Source: CAYQAJ01 sp964415245 (GTDB lineage Bacteria; Planctomycetota; Planctomycetia; Pirellulales; Pirellulaceae). From it: a DNA stretch of 12,882 nucleotides. Positions 6,804-12,882 of this stretch are shown here, piece after piece. Made by a program: the position numbers and the translations under genes. The stretch lies in NCBI GenBank assembly GCA_964415245.1, contig CAYQAJ010000139.1:1-12882 (forward strand), read 5' to 3'. The notes under the pieces were generated by a model. It saw nothing but the letters and a program-made list of their open reading frames with translations, made no database searches and was not told the origin of the DNA. The stretch's first letter is position 1. Each line of letters starts with the position of its first letter.

Positions 6804-6836
6804 GGCACCGTGGACGCGCTTCCTCGCGTCCGTGCC
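6804..6836. terminator. Strong hairpin between convergent genes
   Basis: GGCAC (6804-6808) and GGACGCG (6812-6818) pair with CGCGTCC (6825-6831) and GTGCC (6832-6836). This gives a 12-bp stem with a 3-nt bulge and a 6-nt loop. It sits about 90 bp past the FAH-family stop and 78 bp past the end of the convergent DUF4276 gene. A bidirectional transcription terminator is the natural reading, although only TTT follows on the plus strand. Confidence 0.45.
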
Positions 6837-6914
6837 TTTGGTCTGATCTCGCGCCCCATTTCTTGTCCGACCTGACCGGTCAAATCTCTGAGGCTGGTCG
6901 GAACTCGCCTTGCG

Positions 6915-7541
6915 TTACAAGCCCGCTGCCTTCGCCAGTGAGAGCATTTCCGACAGCATCATTTTCAGGTATGGGCACTTGGCGGTTGCAATTGCGGGTT
7001 CGAGCTTGGCAAACAATTGTTTCCCGTAGGTGGTCTTCTTGTAGCCGCGTCTGGTTTGCTGTTTGTACACGTGGTCGAGTAGCTTCGCGGGCGGCTCGAC
7101 AAGATTTACGCGCTCGGGATGTGCAACCTTGTTGGTTAGCGCGCTGTTGACGTCGCGCGGGAAAATGTCGGGTTGGCTGAGCAACCATGCCTCGAACTCA
7201 TGGACGGCGAAAAACATGCGGAACTTCTCCAGATTTACCTCTCTTTCGAAATGCTCCTTGCCCCACGCGAATCGGTCATCCGCCGTCGTCTTGTCAGCCG
7301 GATAAAAAGTCGGGCCATAAAGGTCCATCAATGCAATCACCGCGACAATGTCGTTTCGCACGGGACCCTCCAGGTGCATTCGTGCCTTCGTGGCCATCTT
7401 CTGCGCCAAGTTCGCGTAGCCGTCGAATGACACAGGTTGAATTCCGACAGGCTGGCGCAATCGAGGGTCAAGCCAGCGCTTGAGAAACGCGGCGGCAGCA
7501 TCGCGCTCCGTCTTGCCCTCGACCAGGAGGATGAATTTCAT
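6915..7541 (-). CDS. DUF4276 protein (TOPRIM-like), partner of the adjacent ATPase
   Basis: A 208-residue protein with DUF4276 hallmarks: LLVEGKTE at residues 5-12 (Glu8), IALMDLYG at 69-76 (Asp73), and HEFEAWLLSQP at 114-124. A C-terminal Lys/Gly...Cys-Pro segment at about 170-192 completes the pattern. The VEGxTE and Asp motifs suggest a TOPRIM-like acidic site of the kind found in nucleases and topoisomerases; catalysis is not shown. The start ATG overlaps the ATPase stop by 4 bp (ATGA), so the two are translationally coupled and probably work as one complex. A GAGG lies about 7 nt upstream. Base composition is distinctly poorer in GC than the surroundings: 28 of 60 in 7201-7260 and 33 of 60 in 7321-7380, against 41 of 60 in 6361-6420. 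This hints at horizontal acquisition. Confidence 0.87.
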   Translation of the reverse strand: MKFILLVEGKTERDAAAAFLKRWLDPRLRQPVGIQPVSFDGYANLAQKMATKARMHLEGPVRNDIVAVIALMDLYGPTFYPADKTTADDRFAWGKEHFEREVNLEKFRMFFAVHEFEAWLLSQPDIFPRDVNSALTNKVAHPERVNLVEPPAKLLDHVYKQQTRRGYKKTTYGKQLFAKLEPAIATAKCPYLKMMLSEMLSLAKAAGL

Positions 7542-8734
7542 TTCATAGCCTCGAGTTCCCTCGAGCGATACAGCTCGCCCAGCGTGTATTGCTTAAGCCA
7601 GTAGGACAATTCATCGCCCGAAACAACGCGCAGATTCGTTTGGCCGTCCTGGCGCTCGACAACCGTCGTGGTGGGCACGTCGTCGCCGAACGCATTGAGG
7701 AATTCCGGCGAGTGGGTGGTGAGGATCACTTGGACCTTGCTCGCGGCATCGCGGGCATACTCCGCGACGATCGGGAACATGGACGGGTGCAATCCAGTCT
7801 CTGGCTCGTCGATTGCGATGAGGGGAGGCGGCGAAGGATTGGCCAGAATGGCGAGCAGGAACAGAAACCGTAGCGTGCCGTCGGAGAGGTCGGCGGCGGA
7901 CGTTTCGCGTTTCAAGCTCCGCCACCGAACTCGCATCTGAATGCGCTGATCGGCTGCCGGCGGGAAAATCAGCGTCAAGAAGTCGTCGCCGAACGCGGAT
8001 CGCATCGCCATGTTAATCTCGTTTTCAAATTCCCGGTCACTCGTGTAAAGACTGTGCAGGACCGCGATGAGATTCTGGCCGTCGGCACTTACCTGAGTGT
8101 CCGCTCGCGTCACCTGCGGAACGCGAATCGGCGCTTCGCGGTGCGTGTGAAAGTCCTGGTGGATTTTCCAGTCGGCGAGTTCCTCTTGAAACTTGCCCAC
8201 GTAACGGTTGGCCGTGAACGGTCCCGCGGCGACGGAGAGCAGCGCTTCTTCCTCGGGCACGGACGCCGGCGGGGCCTCGAATCCTTGCGAATCAATTGAA
8301 AAGATTACGGCATGGCGAGGGTCGCGCTCGAGCAGCTTGAACGGCTCTTGCATTTCGCCGGTCTCGAACTTGAAGAAATTCCCGAGCACTTCATTCTCGA
8401 TGCGATACGCGCTCGATTTCCCGAGTCGCGCCAATGTGAGTTCGTACGTGAGGGCATCCTTCACGTTGTCCTTGTACGGCGGAATGGGTGTCATCTTGGC
8501 CCCCAAGCGGATGAAATCCGCCTGCCCATCGCAAACGATGGGCTCCATCCCGCCTTCCTGCTGGATGTACCGGCCAAGCCCGCCCTGCGCGGCCGTGCTG
8601 AGCGTTTCAAGTACGCGCAGCAAGTTCGATTTGCCGCTGGCGTTCGGCCCGATTAGGACGTTCAAGTCGCCTGGGCACCACGTCTGCGACTTCAGCGAGC
8701 GGAAGCCTTCGACTTCCAGTTTGATGATCTTCAT
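7538..8734 (-). CDS. AAA/ABC-type ATPase (AAA_21-like), partner of DUF4276
   Basis: A 398-residue SMC/OLD-like ATPase. It opens with MKIIKLEVEGFRSL, the usual first strand of RecF/OLD-type proteins. Walker A is GPNASGKSN (29-37), the ABC-type signature is LSDGT (283-287), Walker B with catalytic Glu is AIDEPETGLHP (Asp309, Glu310), and the switch histidine is His341 in TTHSPEF. The middle (about 60-270) is the insertion region of this class. There is no TOPRIM domain on the same chain, so the DUF4276 neighbour may supply it. I start at 8734 because ACGGAGACC gives a GGAG ribosome-binding site 7 nt from this ATG and relatives start here. The frame stays open for 100 more codons up to 9034, discussed separately. 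Sensing or restriction of foreign DNA is plausible but inferred. Confidence 0.9.
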   Translation of the reverse strand: MKIIKLEVEGFRSLKSQTWCPGDLNVLIGPNASGKSNLLRVLETLSTAAQGGLGRYIQQEGGMEPIVCDGQADFIRLGAKMTPIPPYKDNVKDALTYELTLARLGKSSAYRIENEVLGNFFKFETGEMQEPFKLLERDPRHAVIFSIDSQGFEAPPASVPEEEALLSVAAGPFTANRYVGKFQEELADWKIHQDFHTHREAPIRVPQVTRADTQVSADGQNLIAVLHSLYTSDREFENEINMAMRSAFGDDFLTLIFPPAADQRIQMRVRWRSLKRETSAADLSDGTLRFLFLLAILANPSPPPLIAIDEPETGLHPSMFPIVAEYARDAASKVQVILTTHSPEFLNAFGDDVPTTTVVERQDGQTNLRVVSGDELSYWLKQYTLGELYRSRELEAMK

Positions 8735-9027
8735 GTTCGGTCTCCGTTTTCGGGCTACCAGCCGGTCGTTCATTGTCATTTGTTGATCGTTTCTTGTCAC
8801 CGGCCCGCTTGCAGATATTCCGCCGCTCGCGTATTCGCTCCGGTCCCAGCCGGTGGCTGGGAGTTCTTCTTCGCGGATCGGACGCACGTCGATCTTGGCC
8901 CTCAGCCAGTAGTGGATCGGCCGCCAGTCGAATTGATGCTGCCTAACGGTGGGCGTGCTCCGCCGGGTGCGGATTTGGGACCTGCGGATAATCTTCGTGC
9001 TCAGAGCAACGCTGCGGCAGAGCGGGG
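8735..9027 (-). other. Gap upstream of the ATPase with a coding-like patch
   Basis: About 290 bp between the VOC gene and the ATPase start. In the ATPase frame there is no stop. The stretch at about 8808-8938 reads like protein (FDWRPIHYWLRAKIDVRP onward) with high GC at third positions. The farther part (8941-9027) looks no better in this frame than in another one, which ends at a TAG near 8945. It may be a decayed gene fragment or an N-terminal extension of the ATPase. I see no recognisable domain and no clear promoter. Confidence 0.35.
8765..8799. repeat. Degenerate heptamer array in the ATPase leader
   Basis: Read on the minus strand, the units are TGACAAG, AAACGAT, CAACAAA, TGACAAT, GAACGAC. 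The stretch CAACAAATGAC also occurs on the plus strand at 4422-4432. The array lies 31 bp upstream of the ATPase start codon. The periodicity is weaker than in the other arrays. Confidence 0.5.
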
Positions 9028-9387
9028 TTAGCAATTCCGCTTGTAATGCGGCTGGTAGAGTTGGATCGTGAAATCGCCGGGCACGCGGAAGAAGGTGACC
9101 AGGCCGTAGCCCTGGTCCTCAATCTCGCCGACGAATTCGACACCCTTCTGTTTCAGTTCGGCCACCGTGGCGTGGATGTCGTCGCAGTAGAATGAAATGT
9201 CGCGCGTGCCCGAGCGCTTGCCGTCTTCGTCCACATCGGGGTGGCAGCCCATTTCGGCGTCGGGCATGTCGAAGATGAGCCAGCCGTCGCCTACGTCGGT
9301 CGCCGGGAAACCGAGCTTGTCGCGCAAGAATGCCCGCAGCTCCTCGGCCTGCGAAGTGTAGAACATGGTGTGAACGCCGCGGATCAT
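9028..9387 (-). CDS. VOC-superfamily (glyoxalase/bleomycin-resistance fold) protein
   Basis: A 119-residue single-chain VOC protein with two beta-alpha-beta-beta-beta modules: residues 1-50 (GVHTMFYTS, LGFPATDVGDGWLIFDMP) and 60-115 (TRDISFYCDDIHATVAELKQKGV, then GLVTFFRVPGDFTIQLYQP). In metal-dependent members a His in strand 1, a His in strand 5 and a Glu in the last strand bind the metal. Here His6 is present, but the strand-5 position appears to be Ser65 (DISFY) and the final Glu is Gln109 (IQLYQ). A canonical metal site is therefore doubtful, and the protein may bind a ligand without glyoxalase chemistry. ATG 9387 is chosen over an upstream ATG at 9417 because GGAGAA lies about 8 nt before it. 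The gene follows the FAD oxidoreductase stop by 29 bp, so co-transcription is likely. Confidence 0.88.
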   Translation of the reverse strand: MIRGVHTMFYTSQAEELRAFLRDKLGFPATDVGDGWLIFDMPDAEMGCHPDVDEDGKRSGTRDISFYCDDIHATVAELKQKGVEFVGEIEDQGYGLVTFFRVPGDFTIQLYQPHYKRNC

Positions 9388-9416
9388 GGGAATTCTCCGT
9401 CCAAGTAATCGGATCA

Positions 9417-11657
9417 CTACTCGTCGACCGGAACAATCTGCACCGCGTCGGCGATGACGTAGCCGTTCGTCTTGCCGGTGGTCACGATTACGACCGCCTC
9501 CGCTCCCGCCTCGAAGCGAAACACTCCCAAGCTCACAAATGCCCCGTCGAGCGGCGGCGTCTTCCGCTGGTCAACTTTCACGGTCGTCTCGCCGTCGGCA
9601 TCGTGCACGGTGACCGGCACATTGGTTGCGCGGTTTTCGTGCGGCGAGTAGGCGAGTCGCACTTCGTAGGTGCCCGATTTTTCAATCTTTGCCGCGAAGC
9701 GGATTTCCTTGGTTCCCTTGTCGGCGTCGTTGTCGTGCAGGTAGCCGACGTTCACGAACGGCCCCACGGCCGAGCTTTGCACCCACTCGCCTTTGCGCGT
9801 GGCCTGGGTGTCGTCGATCACCAGGCCTTTGAGCTTCTTGGGGTCGATGGCCGCGCCGCGCGGGCCCGGCTTGTCCCACGAGAGCACCTGGCCGTCGTCG
9901 AGAAGCCGCTTCTGGAGTAGCTCATAGCGGAGCCGCTGCACGGGGACGTCTTCATCAATCGACAAACACGCCGCAGTGCCCGCCGACTGGCCGAGCACCA
10001 TGAACACCGGCTCCATGCGAATCGAGCCGTAGGCAATGTGCGACGCCGACAGGCAAACGGGCACCAGCAGATTTTCGCACTGATCGGCCGCGGGGACGAT
10101 CGAGCGGTAGCTGATGGGGTACGGGGGAAAGCCGCCAACCTGCACGTCGCCCTCGTTTTTGACGTGGCTCTCGGCGTCGACGTATCGCTGCACGTGGTGC
10201 GAATCCATCGTGTAGGCGGCCAGGCCCACGGGGTCTTCGGCCGTGCGGCGCCCCTGGCAATCGTGTTGCGTCATCACATAGTCGGACACCATCCGCCGCG
10301 CCTCGCGGACGTAAAGCTGGTGCGACCAGCCGCCGTGTTCGGCGAACTCGTCCTTGCAGTTGCCCCAGCGGCTCACTTCGCGGCGGATGGCCTCGGGCAC
10401 TCGCGCGTTGTTGGCCAGCGTCCACATCAATCCCTGCTGGTAGAGCAGGTGATCGCGGTACAGTGCTTCGCGCGTGGCGTAGTCCCCCTCGGGCCAGTCG
10501 TAGCTTTTGCCGATGTTGTCGGTCGAAAAGCCGTAGTTGTTGTTCGTGTCGGTTTTGCGATTGGGCATCCGCGTGGGCGACCAGGGGATGCGCGTCTCGC
10601 CCGCCGCGAAATTGCGCAGTAGCAATTCATACCGCAACGGGTCGTAACCCTCGGGCTTGGCGAAAGGGATGCGGTTTTCGGGGTCGTCGGTCAGGCACAT
10701 CCGCAGGTTGTACGTCTGCACGCGGCGGTCGCCCGAGCCTTCTTCGCCTGGACCGTCATCGTGTACGCCGGGCAAGAGGCCGCTCGACGGATCGCCGGGA
10801 ACCACATACGGATCGACTCCCGGCATGAACTGATGATGCACGGCCTGCTTCGTCTGCACGCCGTTGAGCGTTTCTCCGAACTCATCGTTCGATTCGCGGC
10901 CAACGTGATACTTTACTCCCGCCAGCGCCAAGAGATCGCCTTCGTACGAGGCGTCGATGAAACGGCGGGCGCGAAAGGTGCGGCCGCTTTCGGTCGTGAT
11001 CGATTCGATCTCGCGATCGCGCATCACCACGCCGTGCTTCAGGTCGAGCCGCTCTTCGTAGAATACGTCTACGCCGGCCTCGCGGACCATATCGCGGAGA
11101 ATTGCCTCGGCCACGTGCGGTTCGAACGTCCACATGGCGTCGTCATCGGCCGCTTGGCGGTCGCTGCGGAACTGATCGGCCCGCTCCTGCCGCCACGCCG
11201 CGGGGTGCTCGTAGTGCTTCTTCACGCGGCGGTAGAACTCGCGGGAGATTCCGCCGATGGCCCGTTTGTTGCCGATGTCGGTGGCGCCGAGCCCGCCCGA
11301 GGTGAGGCCGCCGAGGTGTTGGCCCGATTCGATGAGGGCGACCGACTTGCCCATCTGCCGCACGGCGAGGGCGGCGGCGACTCCGCCCGAAGTGCCGCCA
11401 TAGACGACAACGTCGTACTCGGCTTCTAGGAGACTGGGGGTTGAGGATTGGGGATCGTCGGTGTCGGCCTGTGCTCGTCCGTGTTCGTCCGAGCTAGGGA
11501 TTGGGGATTGGGGGCTGGGGGTTGGGGGCCGGAGGTCCTGTCCCGTGCAGCGCGGGGGGTTGTGGAATACCCCGGGGAGAACCATCGCCAGACAAGTCGA
11601 GGCAATGAGTTGTACGGCGCGGCGCAAGATATAGTGCTGATTCATGTTGCTGCTCAT
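9417..11657 (-). CDS. Secreted FAD-dependent oxidoreductase with golvesin-type C-terminal domain
   Basis: A 746-residue exported flavoprotein. Residues about 1-32 form a signal peptide (LRRAVQLIASTCLAMVLPGV). Residues 43-77 are a Pro/Ser/Asp-rich linker. The FAD domain begins with YDVVVYGGTSGGVAAALAVR (81-100), a GxxxG-type dinucleotide motif, with the ribose-binding Glu110. GGLTSGGLGATD at 116-127 and the RRFIDASYEGDLLALAG segment fit the FAD_oxidored (PF12831-like) family, common in planctomycetes and annotated as xanthan-lyase-like or general FAD oxidoreductases. From about residue 622 to the end is a beta-rich golvesin/xanthan-lyase CBD-like domain (WVQSS ... NVGYLHD ... VIADAVQIVP), likely for carbohydrate binding. 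The substrate is unknown; a glycan-related role is inferred from the C-terminal domain. ATG 11657 or ATG 11645 are both possible starts, neither with a clear ribosome-binding site. The frame stays open upstream to 11951, but this has no signal-peptide logic. Confidence 0.9.
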   Translation of the reverse strand: MSSNMNQHYILRRAVQLIASTCLAMVLPGVFHNPPRCTGQDLRPPTPSPQSPIPSSDEHGRAQADTDDPQSSTPSLLEAEYDVVVYGGTSGGVAAALAVRQMGKSVALIESGQHLGGLTSGGLGATDIGNKRAIGGISREFYRRVKKHYEHPAAWRQERADQFRSDRQAADDDAMWTFEPHVAEAILRDMVREAGVDVFYEERLDLKHGVVMRDREIESITTESGRTFRARRFIDASYEGDLLALAGVKYHVGRESNDEFGETLNGVQTKQAVHHQFMPGVDPYVVPGDPSSGLLPGVHDDGPGEEGSGDRRVQTYNLRMCLTDDPENRIPFAKPEGYDPLRYELLLRNFAAGETRIPWSPTRMPNRKTDTNNNYGFSTDNIGKSYDWPEGDYATREALYRDHLLYQQGLMWTLANNARVPEAIRREVSRWGNCKDEFAEHGGWSHQLYVREARRMVSDYVMTQHDCQGRRTAEDPVGLAAYTMDSHHVQRYVDAESHVKNEGDVQVGGFPPYPISYRSIVPAADQCENLLVPVCLSASHIAYGSIRMEPVFMVLGQSAGTAACLSIDEDVPVQRLRYELLQKRLLDDGQVLSWDKPGPRGAAIDPKKLKGLVIDDTQATRKGEWVQSSAVGPFVNVGYLHDNDADKGTKEIRFAAKIEKSGTYEVRLAYSPHENRATNVPVTVHDADGETTVKVDQRKTPPLDGAFVSLGVFRFEAGAEAVVIVTTGKTNGYVIADAVQIVPVDE
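11435..11529. repeat. TGGGGRY heptamer arrays inside the FAD oxidoreductase gene
   Basis: On the plus strand, three units at 11435-11455 (TGGGGGT, TGAGGAT, TGGGGAT) and five at 11495-11529 (TAGGGAT, TGGGGAT, TGGGGGC, TGGGGGT, TGGGGGC) keep a strict 7-bp register. The 39 bp between them contain GTGCTCGTCC and GTGTTCGTCC in tandem. Together they encode residues 43-75 of the oxidoreductase, between signal peptide and FAD domain. The unit resembles the CCCCART heptamers (STRR) known from filamentous cyanobacteria. Confidence 0.85.
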
Positions 11658-11972
11658 GGCTGTCGAGAGTTTTTCGAGTTGTTCGGTCGGTCTGCAGCAC
11701 CTCGACACGCGATTCTTGCGTGCGTACACTTGATGCCCTGAATGTTCACGGGAAACTACCGATAGGGACTGGGTCGGTGATCCTTGCTGCAAACGGAGTC
11801 GCATGCGGAATGCACCGCAATTGCGAAACCGCAAGCGATGGACCGGCCGGAGCCGGGAAAAGCGCGATTCTACCGCGCCAAGTTGCCAACGTCGTCCACA
11901 TTCACCAATCGATCGACGACGGGCACCCGTGCATCCGGCGACCCGAACCATAAGGGATGATTTCCGAACCTC
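11658..11972. other. Divergent intergenic region with small hairpins
   Basis: About 315 bp between the divergently transcribed oxidoreductase and cyclase genes, so it must contain both promoters. Two neighbouring stem-loops are visible: GCGG/CCGC (11805-11808 and 11815-11818) and TTGCG/CGCAA with an AAAC loop (11821-11834). AAGGGA at 11952-11957 is purine-rich but about 15 bp from the cyclase ATG. I could not pick out a convincing -10/-35 pair for either direction. Confidence 0.4.
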
Positions 11973-12882
11973 ATGATCGAAATCGATCGTTTGCAGGCCG
12001 CTTACGACAAAGTGCGGCTTGATCTACTGGCCGAGCGCAATCGCAACGGCTTCTGGACCGGGCGGCTATCCGCGTCGGCCCTTTCCACTGCCACCGCCGT
12101 CAGCGCTTTGGCGCTCGTCGAACGGCACGAACCGCTCGACGCGAAGTCGGGCCGATTCGCCAACGAGCCGCAGCAGGGGCAACGAAGCGAATTGATTGTC
12201 CGCGGGCTGCACTGGCTGGCCGATCATCAAAACGAAGACGGCGGCTGGGGCGACACCGACCTCAGCGGATCGAACATCGCCACCACTATGCTCGTGCTGG
12301 CGGCGTTTCAGATGACGGGCGTTCCGGCCGACCACGCCGACCTGTTGGCGCGAGCGCGGCAGTACGTCGCCCGACAGGGAGGCACAGCGGCGGTGCGGCG
12401 GCGGTACGGCGTCGACAAGACGTTTGCCGTGCCCATCCTGGCCAACTGTGCTTTGGCCGGGCTGGTGCCGTGGCGCGAGGTTTCGCCGCTGCCGTTCGAG
12501 GCGGCATGCTTCCCCCAGTGGATGTACCGCTTTCTTCGATTGCCGGTGGTGAGCTATGCGATTCCGGCGCTCGTGGCGGTGGGACAGGCGCGATTCCTGA
12601 TGCGCCCGCCGCTGAACCCACTGATCCGCTGGATTCGCCGCGCGGCCTTGAAGCCGAGCTTGCAAGTGCTGGAGAGGATGCAGCCGATTAGCGGCGGCTT
12701 TCTGGAAGCCGTGCCGCTGACCAGCTTCGTGGTGATGTGCCTGGCAGGGACGGGTCGGGCATCGCACCCGGCGGCGCAGCGGGGAGTGGAGTTCTTGCTC
12801 GAGCAGGTGCGCAACGACGGAAGCTGGCCCATCGACACCGACTTGGCGACGTGGAACACCACACTGGCTACCAACGCTCTGG
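11973..12882 (+). CDS. Squalene-hopene-cyclase-like protein, N-terminal part (cut by window end)
   Basis: Only the first 303 residues are visible; the frame runs off the end. The sequence follows the N-terminal half of squalene-hopene cyclases, alpha/alpha-barrel triterpene cyclases that sit on the inner membrane face. It has SALSTATAVSALAL near 35-48, a QW repeat GLHWLADHQNEDGGW at 78-92, a Pro/Trp-rich central part (VPWREVSPLPFE, about 165-176; an apolar stretch at 185-211), and another QW repeat RGVEFLLEQVRNDGSW at 270-285. The last repeat is followed by PIDTDLATWNTTL. The catalytic DxDD motif would lie beyond the part seen here, so cyclase activity cannot be judged. It could be a hopanoid or sterol-type cyclase, or one of the cyclase-like proteins of unknown product common in planctomycetes. 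ATG 11973 is the first in-frame start after a stop at 11958. It is transcribed divergently from the oxidoreductase. Confidence 0.85.
   Translation, partial: MIEIDRLQAAYDKVRLDLLAERNRNGFWTGRLSASALSTATAVSALALVERHEPLDAKSGRFANEPQQGQRSELIVRGLHWLADHQNEDGGWGDTDLSGSNIATTMLVLAAFQMTGVPADHADLLARARQYVARQGGTAAVRRRYGVDKTFAVPILANCALAGLVPWREVSPLPFEAACFPQWMYRFLRLPVVSYAIPALVAVGQARFLMRPPLNPLIRWIRRAALKPSLQVLERMQPISGGFLEAVPLTSFVVMCLAGTGRASHPAAQRGVEFLLEQVRNDGSWPIDTDLATWNTTLATNAL

Noticed and set aside
6791..7150. Plus-strand open frame covering the convergent gap and the DUF4276 end
   Set aside because: It overlaps the strong hairpin and the antisense of DUF4276, and its translation has no family features.
11658..11951. 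N-terminal extension of the FAD oxidoreductase to 11951
   Set aside because: It would bury the signal peptide about 100 residues into the protein, and its Arg/Cys-rich translation looks non-coding.

Overview
The window is GC-rich (about 65-68% in the metabolic genes by hand count of sample lines). It looks like chromosome of a planctomycete, perhaps Pirellulales-like. That placement is inferred from gene content: secreted orphan proteins with low-complexity inserts, a FAD oxidoreductase with a golvesin-type C-terminal domain, a squalene-hopene-cyclase-like gene, and many degenerate 7-bp repeat arrays between genes. No rRNA or tRNA gene and no CRISPR array was seen.

Layout. Positions 123-6714 carry six plus-strand genes. 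First is a compact SpoU/TrmH-type RNA 2'-O-methyltransferase. A tightly coupled three-gene unit follows: a secreted protein of unknown family, a DUF997/YhdT-like two-helix membrane protein, and a sodium:solute symporter with an unusually long soluble loop. Next is an M19 membrane-dipeptidase-type metallopeptidase. Last is an FAH-fold enzyme very like 2-keto-3-deoxy-D-arabinonate dehydratase. Positions 6915-11657 are on the minus strand. In transcription order they hold a secreted FAD-dependent oxidoreductase, a small VOC (glyoxalase-fold) protein, an AAA/ABC-type ATPase and a DUF4276 protein. The last two overlap by 4 bp and are visibly poorer in GC than their neighbours. From 11973 to the window edge a plus-strand squalene-hopene-cyclase-like gene begins and is cut off.

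How they work together. The symporter unit and the two enzymes after it suggest uptake and catabolism of small organic molecules (sugar acids, peptides or carboxylates), but no substrate can be read from the sequence. The ATPase/DUF4276 pair is a self-contained module of the OLD-like ATPase plus TOPRIM-like type. It is a candidate anti-phage or nucleic-acid-processing cassette, possibly acquired by transfer.

The most unusual non-gene feature is a family of degenerate heptamer arrays (GTCRARA, ACTGAAM, CTGACAA-like and TGGGGRY). They sit in the gaps on both sides of the peptidase gene, in the leader of the ATPase gene, and inside the FAD oxidoreductase gene, where they encode an in-frame Pro/Ser/Asp-rich linker between signal peptide and enzyme domain.
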